NCBI RefSeq assembly: GCF_002549795.1
Contig: NZ_CP021435.1
Span: forward strand, 1,674,001-1,738,000
Length of the DNA: 64,000 bases
From: Halomonas beimenensis
GTDB taxonomy: Bacteria; Pseudomonadota; Gammaproteobacteria; Pseudomonadales; Halomonadaceae
Direction: 5' to 3'
The notes under the pieces are model-generated. The model did no database searches, was not told where the DNA came from, and worked only from the letters and a program-made list of their open reading frames with translations. Both the position numbers and the translations under genes were made by a program. This document shows positions 38,737 to 48,347 of this stretch, one piece after another. Position 1 is the stretch's first letter, and every line of letters begins with the position of its first letter.

Positions 38737-39633
38737 ATGAAGATCGCATTCATCGGACTCGGCAACATGGGCGCGCCCATGGCCGCCAACCTCCTCCAGG
38801 CGGGCCATGACGTCTGCGTCTTCGACCTGGTCGAGGCCGCCATGGCGGACCTGGAAGGGCAGGGCGCCCGGCGCGGCGAGAGCGCCGAGGCGGCCTGCCG
38901 AGACGCCGAGACGGTCATCTCCATGCTGCCGGCCGGCGCCCACGTGCGCAGCCTCTACCTGGGCCGCGACGGCGAGGGCGGCCTGCTCGACGCCCTGGAT
39001 CACAAGCCGCTGATCATCGACGCCTCGACCATCTCCCCGGACGATGCCCGGGCGGAGGGGGAGGCCGCCGCCGAGCGCGGCCTGACCTACCTGGACGCCC
39101 CGGTGTCCGGCGGGGTCGGCGGGGCCAAGGCCGGCACCCTGACCTTCATCGTCGGCGGCGAGGCGGTCGGTTTCGACCAGGCGAAACCGGTGCTCGAGGG
39201 CATGGGCAAGAACATCTTCCACGCCGGCGAGATCGGTGCCGGCCAGGTGGCCAAGATCTGCAACAACATGCTGCTCGGCATCCTGATGAGCGGCACCGCC
39301 GAGGCGCTCGCCCTGGGGGTCAAGAACGGCCTGGACCCGGCGGTGCTCTCCGAGATCATGAAGCAGAGCAGCGGCGGCAACTGGGCGCTCAACGTCTACA
39401 ACCCCTGGCCGGGGGTGATGGAGGGCTCGGCGGCCTCGCGGGACTACCAGGGCGGCTTCCTCACCGACCTCATGGCCAAGGACCTCGGCCTCGCCTGGGA
39501 ACTGGCCCTCAAGGCCAAGGCTACCGTGCCCATGGGCTCCCAGGCCCGCAACCTCTTCGCCCTGCACAGCGCCCAAGGCAGCGGCCAGCTGGACTTCTCC
39601 AGCATCCAGACGCTCTATCGGGCGGGGGAGTGA
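38737..39633 (+). CDS. mmsB: 3-hydroxyisobutyrate dehydrogenase
   Basis: NAD-dependent enzyme of 298 residues that oxidises 3-hydroxyisobutyrate to methylmalonate semialdehyde. The Rossmann start is FIGLGNMGAPMAANLL, the substrate-binding motif is DAPVSGGVGGAKAGTLTF, and the catalytic lysine is in GAGQVAKICNNMLLG. CAAGGAGCAACGCC precedes the ATG. The next enzyme, methylmalonate semialdehyde dehydrogenase (mmsA), is not in the window. Confidence 0.94.
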   Translation: MKIAFIGLGNMGAPMAANLLQAGHDVCVFDLVEAAMADLEGQGARRGESAEAACRDAETVISMLPAGAHVRSLYLGRDGEGGLLDALDHKPLIIDASTISPDDARAEGEAAAERGLTYLDAPVSGGVGGAKAGTLTFIVGGEAVGFDQAKPVLEGMGKNIFHAGEIGAGQVAKICNNMLLGILMSGTAEALALGVKNGLDPAVLSEIMKQSSGGNWALNVYNPWPGVMEGSAASRDYQGGFLTDLMAKDLGLAWELALKAKATVPMGSQARNLFALHSAQGSGQLDFSSIQTLYRAGE

Positions 39634-39686
39634 TCCAGCGCCGAGCGCCGAGCCGCCAAGTAGCAAGTGACAAGTAGAAAGTGACA

Positions 39687-39725
39687 AGAAGGCCTCGCTA
39701 GCGATCTCCAGCGGGGCCTTCTTTT
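39687..39725 (+). terminator. Rho-independent terminator in module 5
   Basis: AGAAGGCCTCGCT pairs with AGCGGGGCCTTCT (one G-T pair) and is followed by CTTTT. It would terminate mmsB and, read backwards, the opposing gene. Confidence 0.8.
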
Positions 39726-39782
39726 GAAAGGTGGGGCCAGCTTGGGTTTCCTTGCTACTTTTTACTTTCTACTTGAGCCTTC

Positions 39783-39934
39783 GCTTGGCCGCTTGGCCGC
39801 TTGGCCGCTTGGCCGCTTGGCCGCTTGGCCGCTTGGCCGCTTGGCCGCTTGGCCGCTTGGCCGCTTGGCCGCTTGGCCGCTTGGCCGCTTGGCCGCTTGG
39901 CCGCTTGGCCGCTTGGCCGCTTGGCCGCTTGGCC
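39783..39934 (+). repeat. (GCTTGGCC)19 tandem array
   Basis: Nineteen perfect 8-bp units. Apparent frames such as AAWPLGRL are repeat artefacts. Confidence 0.97.
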
Positions 39935-39950
39935 ACTTTGCGCTTGCAGC

Positions 39951-40538
39951 TCACCCGTGATGCAACTCCTCCCCGCCATCCGAGAAGGTCGGCGGGGTGT
40001 TGGCGCTGACGATCACGCATTCCTCGTCGCCGGTGTTGCGGAAGCGGTGGGGCAGGCGGGAGTCGAAGTAGTAGGCGTCGCCCGCCGAGAGTTCCTCCAC
40101 CTCGCCGTTGACGGTGATCTCGATCCGCCCGGAGATCACCACCCCGCCTTCCTCGCCGTCGTGCTCCAGCATGTCCTCGCCGCTGTCCGAGCCGGGCGGG
40201 TAGCGCTCGTGGAGGATCGACATCCGCCGGTCCGGCCGCCGAGCCGCCACCAGCCGCCAGGAAAGCTGGCCGTCGCCGATCTCGGTGAGCTCGGAGGCCT
40301 TGTAGAAGGGGCTCGGGTGGTTGGGCTCGTCGCCGGCGAAGAAGGCGCTGATCGAGACCGGCAGGGCATCGAGGATCTTCTTCAGCGAACTCACCGAGGG
40401 GCTGACGCTGTTCTGTTCGATCAACGAGATGCTGCTGTTGGTCACCTTGGCCCGCTTGGCCAGCTCCCGCTGGGAGAGCCCCCTTTCCAGGCGCAGCTGC
40501 CTCAGCCGGGCGCCCACATCGAAACCTGCGTCCATCAT
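39951..40538 (-). CDS. XRE-family regulator with cupin domain (PuuR-like)
   Basis: A 195-residue repressor with an N-terminal helix-turn-helix (about 8-62: LRQLRLERGLSQRELAKRA and SISLIEQNSVSPSVSSLKKIL) and a C-terminal cupin (about 115-185: HDGEEGGVVISGRIEITVNG, ending SANTPPTF). E. coli PuuR, which represses putrescine use, shares this layout and a nearly identical end. The start is one of two adjacent ATGs at 40538/40535 after GCAGGATC; the longer frame to 40712 is not family-like. Target genes are not adjacent. Confidence 0.85.
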   Translation of the reverse strand: MMDAGFDVGARLRQLRLERGLSQRELAKRAKVTNSSISLIEQNSVSPSVSSLKKILDALPVSISAFFAGDEPNHPSPFYKASELTEIGDGQLSWRLVAARRPDRRMSILHERYPPGSDSGEDMLEHDGEEGGVVISGRIEITVNGEVEELSAGDAYYFDSRLPHRFRNTGDEECVIVSANTPPTFSDGGEELHHG

Positions 40539-40729
40539 CGATCCTGCAGCGGCCGGGGCCGCGGTACGTGGAGAATTCTTGACGGATGATACCGTCTCTC
40601 GTCGGCTACGATAAGTCGTGGCTTGACCCGGGTCAGCGTCAGGACGGAACCTGACCCCATGGTCATGGCACACGGACCGTGGCTGAGGCATGATGAGCCC
40701 AAGCCTGACCATTTTACTGGAGCATTATC

Positions 40730-41323
40730 GTGATCGACCGCGACGCGCTCACCGGCCTGGTCCTGGCCGGCGGCCAGGGACGACGCATGGGGGGCCGCGA
40801 CAAGGGCCTGGAGGCCTTCGCCGGCCGTCCCCTGGCGTGCCATGCCCTGGCGCCGCTGCAAGGGCGAGTGGCCGAGGTGCTGATCAACGCCAACCGCCAC
40901 CTCGACGCCTACGCCCCGCTGGCCGACCGGGTGGTTCCCGATGCCGAGGCCGGCTACCAGGGGCCGCTGATGGGGATCTACAGCGGCCTGCGCGCCGCGA
41001 CCACCGACTGGGTGGTGGTGGTGCCCTGCGACAGCCCGGCGCTCCCGGACGACCTGGTCGCCCGCCTGATCGCCGGGCGCGGTGAGGCCGAGATCGCCGT
41101 CGCCCACGACGGCGAGCGGCTGCATCCGGTGGTGGCCCTGGTCCGTCGCGACCTGGTCGACGACCTGGGTCGTGCGCTCGCCGAGGGCGAGCGCAAGATC
41201 GATCGCTGGTATGCCCGGCACGACTGGCGGGCCGTGGACATGTCCGACTGCCCCGCGGCCTTCGCCAACCTCAACACCGACGACGACAAGCGCCGCCTGG
41301 AAGAGGAGGTGTCACGGCCATGA
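40730..41323 (+). CDS. mobA: Molybdenum cofactor guanylyltransferase MobA
   Basis: Attaches GMP to molybdopterin to make the bis-MGD cofactor; 197 residues. The nucleotide-binding start [18 protein letters not shown] and [14 protein letters not shown] are typical. The start codon is GTG at 40730 after ACTGGAGCATTATC. It is the first gene of the molybdenum cofactor operon; its stop overlaps mobB (ATGA). Confidence 0.94.
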   Translation: MIDRDALTGLVLAGGQGRRMGGRDKGLEAFAGRPLACHALAPLQGRVAEVLINANRHLDAYAPLADRVVPDAEAGYQGPLMGIYSGLRAATTDWVVVVPCDSPALPDDLVARLIAGRGEAEIAVAHDGERLHPVVALVRRDLVDDLGRALAEGERKIDRWYARHDWRAVDMSDCPAAFANLNTDDDKRRLEEEVSRP

Positions 41324-41907
41324 GCGACGCGCCCCTGTCCGAGCTGCCCCTTCGCGACGAGCTGCCGCTGCTCGGCATCGCCGCCTGGAGCGGCACCGGC
41401 AAGACCACCCTGCTGGAGCGGCTGCTGCCGGGGCTGCGCGCCCGAGGGCTGCGGGTGGCGGTGATCAAGCATGCCCATCACGCCTTCGACGTGGACCAGC
41501 CCGGCAAGGACAGCCATCGCCTGCGCCAGGCCGGCGCCGAGCCCATGGTGGTGGCCTCCCGGGCACGCATCGCCCTGATGCTGGAGACCCCGGAGCGGGA
41601 GGAGGCCGATCTCGCCGAACTGGTCGAGATGGTCGCCCCGAGAGCGCCGGACCTGGTGCTGGTGGAAGGCTTCAAGGCCTGGCCCCTGCCGAAGCTGGAG
41701 CTCTACCGCGACGACGTGGGCAAGCCGCTGCGCGCCGCCGAGGACCCCTGGGTGAAGGCGGTGGCCAGCGACACCCTGCTGCCGCTCCCGGCCGGGGTCG
41801 CGGCCCTGGACCTCAACGACCTGGAACGCCTGGCCGACTGGGTGGCCGAGTGGCCCGCCCGATGGCCCGAGGAGCGCCACCCCCGCCGGGAGGGGCTGCC
41901 GGCATGA
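41320..41907 (+). CDS. mobB: Molybdopterin-guanine dinucleotide biosynthesis adaptor MobB
   Basis: GTP-binding helper of MobA; 195 residues. The P-loop is [17 protein letters not shown] and the segment [20 protein letters not shown] is a family mark. The start overlaps the mobA stop and the stop overlaps moeA (ATGA), so the three are translationally coupled. Confidence 0.93.
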   Translation: MSDAPLSELPLRDELPLLGIAAWSGTGKTTLLERLLPGLRARGLRVAVIKHAHHAFDVDQPGKDSHRLRQAGAEPMVVASRARIALMLETPEREEADLAELVEMVAPRAPDLVLVEGFKAWPLPKLELYRDDVGKPLRAAEDPWVKAVASDTLLPLPAGVAALDLNDLERLADWVAEWPARWPEERHPRREGLPA

Positions 41908-43157
41908 CGCTGTCCTGCTTCGACCTTGGCGAACGCATGCTCACCCCGGCCGAGGCCAACGAGGCCCTCGGCGGCCTGGCGCCGGCGCCCCTGCCGGCCG
42001 AGTGGCTCCCCCTGGCGGCCCTGCACGGGCGGGTGCTGGCCGAGGACATCGTCTCGTCCATCGACGTGCCCCAGAACACCAACGCCGCCATGGACGGCAT
42101 CGCCCTGGCCTGGCCGGGGGAGGGCGAGGCGCCGGCGCGCTGGCGCCGGGTCGGCGAGGTGCTCGCCGGCCGTCGCCATGCCACCCCGCTGCGGGACGGG
42201 GAGTGCGTGGCCATCACCACCGGCGCTCCCCTGCCGGCGGGGGCCGATACCGTCGTCATGCGCGAGCAGCTGGCCTGGCACGGCGACGAGGTCGTCGTCG
42301 AGCACCCCGATCGGGTGCGCCGGGGCCAGCACGTCCGGCGGGCCGGCGAGGACATCGCTCGCGGCCAACGGGCACTGGCCGCCGGGACCCGCCTGGCGGC
42401 CGCCGAACTCGGCCTGCTGGCCTCCCTGGGCCACGCCGAGGCCGCGGTGATGCGCCGGCCCCGGGTGGCGGTGTTCTCCACCGGCGACGAGGTCACCGCC
42501 CCGGGGGAGCCGCTGCCGGAGGCGGGCATCTTCGATGCCAACCGCTTCACCCTGGCCGGGCTGCTCGCCGAGCACGGCGCCGACTGCCTGGACCTCGGCA
42601 TCCTGCCCGACGATCGCGGGGCGATGATCCGGGCCCTGGAGCACGCCGCCCGCCGGGCCGACCTGGTGCTGACCAGCGGTGGCGTCTCGGTGGGCCAGGC
42701 GGACTACACCCGACAGGCCCTGGAAGCCGTGGGCCGGATGGCCTTCTGGCGCATCGCCATCCGCCCCGGGCGGCCGCTCGCCTGCGGGCAGCTCGGCGAG
42801 CGGGAGGTGCCCTTCCTCGGCCTGCCCGGCAATCCCGTGGCGGCGATGGTCACCTTCCTGCAGTTCGTGGCGCCGCTGCTGCGCCGGCTGGAGGGGCGAC
42901 CGGACGTCGCGCCGCGGCGCCTGACCGCCCTGGCCGAAACGGCGCTGAGAAGCCGCACCGGGCGCACCGACTTCCTGCGTGGCGTCACCCGCCACGATGC
43001 CCAGGGGCGACTCTGGGTGCGCGACACCGGCGCCCAGGGATCCGGTATCCTGTCTTCCATGGTGGCCGCCGACTGCCTGATCGAACTCGACGAGACCCGC
43101 GCCTCGGTCGAACCCGGCGAGCCGGTGACCATTCAACCCCTTTCCCGACTGTCATGA
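41904..43157 (+). CDS. moeA: Molybdopterin molybdenumtransferase MoeA
   Basis: Inserts molybdate into adenylylated molybdopterin; 417 residues. Domains can be traced through [47 protein letters not shown] and [15 protein letters not shown]. The ATG overlaps the mobB stop. The usual partner that adenylylates molybdopterin (MogA/MoaB) is not in this operon. Confidence 0.95.
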   Translation: MTLSCFDLGERMLTPAEANEALGGLAPAPLPAEWLPLAALHGRVLAEDIVSSIDVPQNTNAAMDGIALAWPGEGEAPARWRRVGEVLAGRRHATPLRDGECVAITTGAPLPAGADTVVMREQLAWHGDEVVVEHPDRVRRGQHVRRAGEDIARGQRALAAGTRLAAAELGLLASLGHAEAAVMRRPRVAVFSTGDEVTAPGEPLPEAGIFDANRFTLAGLLAEHGADCLDLGILPDDRGAMIRALEHAARRADLVLTSGGVSVGQADYTRQALEAVGRMAFWRIAIRPGRPLACGQLGEREVPFLGLPGNPVAAMVTFLQFVAPLLRRLEGRPDVAPRRLTALAETALRSRTGRTDFLRGVTRHDAQGRLWVRDTGAQGSGILSSMVAADCLIELDETRASVEPGEPVTIQPLSRLS

Positions 43158-43170
43158 GGCACCCCTTTCC

Positions 43171-43980
43171 ATGAGCCTGACCCATCTCAACGCCCGCGGC
43201 GAAGCCCACATGGTCGATGTCGGCGACAAGCCGGAGAGTCGACGCGAGGCCTCGGCCTCCGGGGTGATCCGCATGCGGCCCGCCACTCTGGCGCTGCTGG
43301 CCGACGGTCAGCTGCCCAAGGGCGATGTCCTGGCCACGGCCCGCATCGCCGGCATCCAGGCCGCCAAGCGCACCCATGAGCTGATCCCGCTGTGCCATGC
43401 CCTGGCCCTGTCCAAGGTCAGCGTGGACTTCGAGCTCGACGAGGCCGAGTCCTGCGTGCGGGTCAGCGCCAGCTGCCGGCTGACCGGGCGCACCGGCGTG
43501 GAGATGGAGGCGCTCACCGCGGTCTCGGTGGCCTGCCTGACGCTCTACGACATGTGCAAGGCCGTGGACAAGGACATGGAGATCGGCGCGATCCACCTGG
43601 ACGCCAAGACCGGCGGCAAGTCCGGCGACTATCGCCGCGACGCCCCCGCCGAGCCGGCTCCCATCGTCACCGGCGAGGGCGAGGCGGGCGAGGTGTCGCT
43701 GGGAGCAAGGTGCGCCCTGGGCGAGCCCTGTATCCTGGTCAAGTGCCTGGCCGAGCTGCGCGAGCGCCTGGGGGTCGGGGAGGTCGCCGTCTCCGTCGAC
43801 CACCTGGAGACCGCCGACGTGGCCGGCCTCAAGGCGGCGCTCAAGGCCATGGACCCGCGCTTCGCGGCCCTCGAGGAAGGTCGGGTGCTGTGTGCCGTCA
43901 ACCAGGTCATGGCGGGCAATGCCACCCCCCTGACCGCCGAGGATGAAGTCGCCTTCTTCCCCCCGGTGACCGGAGGCTGA
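43171..43980 (+). CDS. MoaC-MoaD fusion (cPMP synthase / molybdopterin synthase small subunit)
   Basis: A single 269-residue frame without internal stop. Residues 1-~160 are MoaC, which converts the MoaA product to cyclic pyranopterin monophosphate: [18 protein letters not shown] and the catalytic-lysine motif [13 protein letters not shown] are clear. After a ~25-residue linker ([18 protein letters not shown]), residues ~185-269 are MoaD, the ubiquitin-like sulfur carrier, ending in PPVTGG. The essential C-terminal Gly-Gly stays free. MoaE, its partner, is encoded 2 bp downstream. The fusion puts the making and sulfuration of the intermediate in one chain. Confidence 0.93.
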   Translation: MSLTHLNARGEAHMVDVGDKPESRREASASGVIRMRPATLALLADGQLPKGDVLATARIAGIQAAKRTHELIPLCHALALSKVSVDFELDEAESCVRVSASCRLTGRTGVEMEALTAVSVACLTLYDMCKAVDKDMEIGAIHLDAKTGGKSGDYRRDAPAEPAPIVTGEGEAGEVSLGARCALGEPCILVKCLAELRERLGVGEVAVSVDHLETADVAGLKAALKAMDPRFAALEEGRVLCAVNQVMAGNATPLTAEDEVAFFPPVTGG

Positions 43981-43982
43981 GC

Positions 43983-44444
43983 ATGACACGGGTACGCGTA
44001 CAGCAAGCGGTCTTCGAGGCCGGCGCCGAGCAGGCGGCGCTGACCGCGGGGCGCACCGACATCGGGGCCGTGGTGAGCTTCACCGGCCTGGTGCGAGACT
44101 TCAACGAGCGCCCCGAGGTGCAGGCCCTGAGCCTGGAGCACTATCCGGGGATGACCGAGGCGGCGCTGGAGGAGATCGTCACCGAGGCCGAGGCCCGCTG
44201 GCCCCTGCAGGGCGTGCGGGTGATCCATCGGGTCGGCCGGCTGGCGCCGGGCGATCCCATCGTGCTGGTGGTGGTGGCTCGCGCCCACCGGCGAGCCGCC
44301 TTCGAGGCCTGCGACTTCATCATGGACTACCTCAAGACCCGCGCCCCCTTCTGGAAGAAGGAACACACCGCCAGTGGCGAGTACTGGGTGGCCGAGCGGG
44401 AGACCGATCACCAGGACGCACGGCGTTGGGAGACGACCTCATGA
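43983..44444 (+). CDS. moaE: Molybdopterin synthase large subunit MoaE
   Basis: Catalytic subunit of molybdopterin synthase; 153 residues. [42 protein letters not shown] and the C-terminal [15 protein letters not shown] with the catalytic lysines are all present. It works with the MoaD part of the preceding fusion protein. Its stop overlaps moaA (ATGA). Confidence 0.96.
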   Translation: MTRVRVQQAVFEAGAEQAALTAGRTDIGAVVSFTGLVRDFNERPEVQALSLEHYPGMTEAALEEIVTEAEARWPLQGVRVIHRVGRLAPGDPIVLVVVARAHRRAAFEACDFIMDYLKTRAPFWKKEHTASGEYWVAERETDHQDARRWETTS

Positions 44445-45433
44445 CCGACGAGCTCATCGACGACTTCGGCAGGCGAGTGCGCTACGTGCGCATCTCGGTC
44501 ACGGACCGCTGCGACTTCCGCTGCGTGTATTGCATGAGCGAGGAGATGACCTTCCTGCCGCGGGCCCAGGTGCTGACCCTCGAGGAACTGGCCATGGTGG
44601 CGCGGGCCTTCACCGAGATGGGGGTGGAGAAGATCCGCCTCACCGGCGGCGAACCCCTGGTGCGTCGCGACATCGATCGCCTGGTGGGGGACATCGGCGC
44701 CTTGCCGGGCCTGAAGGATTTCGCCATGACCACCAACGGGGCGAGCCTTGGCAAGTTCGCGCCGCGGCTGCGCGAGGCGGGCCTGCAGCGCCTCAACATC
44801 AGCCTGGATTCCCTGGATCCGGAGCGCTTCCGGCGCCTGACCCGCACCGGGGACCTGTCCCGGGTCATCGACGGCATCCGGGCCGCCCGGGAGGCCGGCT
44901 TCGAGCGCATCAAGCTCAATGCCGTGATCCTCAAGGGCCGCAACGACGACGAGGTGGTGGATCTGGTCGACTTCGCCCGCGCCGAGGGCGTCGACATCAG
45001 CTTCATCGAGGAGATGCCCCTGGGGGACGTGTCCGATCACTCCCGGGACGAGACCTACTGCTCCAGCGACGAGGTGCAGGCGCTGATCGAGGCCCGGCAT
45101 GCCCTGATTCCCACCACCGAATCCACCCTGGGCCCGTCGCGCTATTTCCGCATGGCCGACAGCGAGACCCGGGTGGGCTTCATCTCGCCCCACAGCCACA
45201 ACTTCTGCGACAGCTGCAACCGGGTGCGGGTGACCGTGGAAGGGCGGCTATTGCTGTGTCTCGGAAACGAACACTCGGTGGACCTGCGCGCCGTGCTGCG
45301 CCGCCACCCCGGCGATATCGACGCCCTCAAGGACGCCATCGTCAAGGCCATGCCGCTCAAGCCGGAACGCCATCATTTCACCACCGACGGCGACGTGCAG
45401 GTGGTGCGCTTCATGAACATGACCGGCGGCTGA
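44441..45433 (+). CDS. moaA: GTP 3',8-cyclase MoaA
   Basis: Radical SAM enzyme of 330 residues catalysing the first molybdopterin step from GTP. The first cluster is CDFRCVYC; the second cluster cysteines are CDSCNR and the later LLLCLG. The chain ends in MTGG, the C-terminal double glycine known to matter in MoaA. The ATG overlaps the moaE stop. It is the last gene of the operon, followed by repeat module 6. Confidence 0.96.
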   Translation: MTDELIDDFGRRVRYVRISVTDRCDFRCVYCMSEEMTFLPRAQVLTLEELAMVARAFTEMGVEKIRLTGGEPLVRRDIDRLVGDIGALPGLKDFAMTTNGASLGKFAPRLREAGLQRLNISLDSLDPERFRRLTRTGDLSRVIDGIRAAREAGFERIKLNAVILKGRNDDEVVDLVDFARAEGVDISFIEEMPLGDVSDHSRDETYCSSDEVQALIEARHALIPTTESTLGPSRYFRMADSETRVGFISPHSHNFCDSCNRVRVTVEGRLLLCLGNEHSVDLRAVLRRHPGDIDALKDAIVKAMPLKPERHHFTTDGDVQVVRFMNMTGG

Positions 45434-45556
45434 GCCAAACCAGTCTCGAGTAGAAAGTAACAAGTAGAAAGGCGCCCTTAGGGCAGCTACAAGCTACAAG
45501 GAGCAAGCTACAAGGAAACCCCTTGTAGCGTGCCTCGGGGGTTATCACACTGCCTT

Positions 45557-45661
45557 GCAGCTTGCAGCTTGCAGCTTGCAGCTTGCAGCTTGCAGCTTGC
45601 AGCTTGCAGCTTGCAGCTTGCAGCTTGCAGCTTGCAGCTTGCAGCTTGCAGCTTGCAGCTT
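45557..45661 (+). repeat. (GCAGCTT)15 tandem array
   Basis: Fifteen perfect 7-bp units inside module 6. Confidence 0.97.
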
Positions 45662-45687
45662 GGCGCTTGTAGCTGCCCGGAGGGCCC

Positions 45688-47355
<1,668 letters not shown>

Positions 47356-47817
47356 GCAACCTCCCGGGGTGATGGATGAGGGTGGGGCGCGGTACGACGC
47401 CTGCGGGATTCTTCGCACGACCCCGGTCCCCCTTGCCATCCTCATTTGGTCGTGACCCGGAGACGCATCCGCCCGGATCCTCCTGGCCATGATGGCCCGC
47501 TCGTGGCCGTTCCCGCGCAAGCTTTCCGCATGCCCGAGGCGATGGCCCAATGAGGGGCAAGGGGCGCCGAGGTCGCCCTCCTTTCGCGGCTCATTGCTGT
47601 GCCCAAAGGGCCATCATCCTGCCCCTCCCGGCCACCCGAATGACCGTCAACCCGCTAGTATCGTCCCCGGCTTATGTGAAGGTGGAGCCAGCCGATTGCC
47701 GGGCACTCCAGCGGGAATATCGCCCCGGCATTTCTTGCCAAATCCTCGCAGGCGCTTATACTTTTCCCTATGTCGGTCGCGTGCGACCGTGCGTCAATTC
47801 CTGTCATGGAGGGGGCA
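47356..47817. other. Divergent intergenic region (BCCT / H-NS-like)
   Basis: This 462-bp gap contains the H-NS-like promoter (47735-47762) and the BCCT leader. No gene or strong repeat was seen. Confidence 0.55.
47735..47762 (+). promoter_or_regulatory. Sigma-70-like promoter of the H-NS-like gene
   Basis: TTGCCA, a 16-bp spacer and TATACT, 56 bp before the start codon. Confidence 0.65.
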
Positions 47818-48111
47818 ATGTCCGACCACACCCTGGAGCGTATCGCTCGCAACAAGAACGTGGCCCGCGCGGCGGCCCGTCAACTCAGCATGGAGCAACT
47901 CCACAAGCTGGCCGAGGTGATCGGCGAAGTCATCGAGCAGAAGAACGATGAGGAGCGCAAGCGCCAGGAAGAGGAAGCCCTCAAGGCCCGCAAGCTCGCC
48001 GAGATTCGCGAGCAGATCAACGAGGCCGGCCTGTCGATCGACGACCTGGTACCCGAGCAACCCAAGCGCAAGCGCGGTCGCCCGCCGAAGAAGAAGGCCG
48101 CCGAGGAGTAG
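47818..48111 (+). CDS. Short H-NS-like protein ending in an AT-hook
   Basis: A 97-residue protein. Residues ~1-75 are helical and charged (LSMEQLHKLAEVIGEVIEQK, ARKLAEIREQINEAGLSIDDL), resembling the oligomerisation part of H-NS proteins of the Xanthomonas/Burkholderia type. The C-terminus is PKRKRGRPPKKKAAEE, an AT-hook. In that family the RGRPP segment is normally followed by a YRDPxTG..W-G-GR DNA-binding motif, which is missing. The stop is followed within a few bases by repeat module 7. It may be an AT-hook DNA binder or a modulator of other H-NS proteins (inference). The ATG at 47818 follows GGAGGGGGCA. Confidence 0.8.
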   Translation: MSDHTLERIARNKNVARAAARQLSMEQLHKLAEVIGEVIEQKNDEERKRQEEEALKARKLAEIREQINEAGLSIDDLVPEQPKRKRGRPPKKKAAEE

Positions 48112-48187
48112 GGCGACGAGTAGCGCCAAGCGCCGAGCAACAAGCGCCCTTCGGGCAGCTACAAGTTACAAGGCGCAAGCGACAAGG

Positions 48188-48222
48188 AACCCCGGAGGCA
48201 TCGACCTTCGGGGTTAATTTTT
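48188..48222 (+). terminator. Rho-independent terminator in module 7
   Basis: AACCCCGGAGG pairs with CCTTCGGGGTT (11 bp with one G-T pair), followed by AATTTTT. It would terminate the H-NS-like gene. Confidence 0.88.
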
Positions 48223-48286
48223 CCGGCCACCTCACGCGGCCTTCGGGGGTTGCGTTTGCTTGGGGAGAATCCAAGCTACATGACTT

Positions 48287-48342
48287 GCAGCTTGCAGCTT
48301 GCAGCTTGCAGCTTGCAGCTTGCAGCTTGCAGCTTGCAGCTT
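48287..48342 (+). repeat. (GCAGCTT)8 tandem array
   Basis: Eight perfect units ending five bases before the stop codon of the RNase J-like gene. Confidence 0.97.
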
Positions 48343-48347
48343 GGCTG

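Larger units (their letters stand above)
39655..39950. repeat. Composite repeat module 5 (mmsB/puuR-like, convergent)
   Basis: Arms aagtagcaagtgacaagtag and ctactttttactttctact flank a strong terminator hairpin (39687-39725). Then comes the GCTTGGCC array and GCTTGCAGC, which touches the stop of the opposite gene. Confidence 0.85.
48118..48343. repeat. Composite repeat module 7 (H-NS-like / RNase J, convergent)
   Basis: Arm gagtagcgccaagcgccgag, GCCCTTCGGGC mini-hairpin, caagttacaaggcgcaagcg, a strong terminator, a short spacer and the GCAGCTT array. Confidence 0.85.

Noticed and set aside
39724..40020. Frames reading AAWPLGRL or KRPSGQA repeats
   Set aside because: Produced by the 8-bp tandem array; they have no conserved sequence or ribosome-binding site.
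40613..40729. Molybdenum cofactor riboswitch before mobA
   Set aside because: I saw no convincing conserved fold or motif; only short palindromic bits such as GACCCGGGTC are present.
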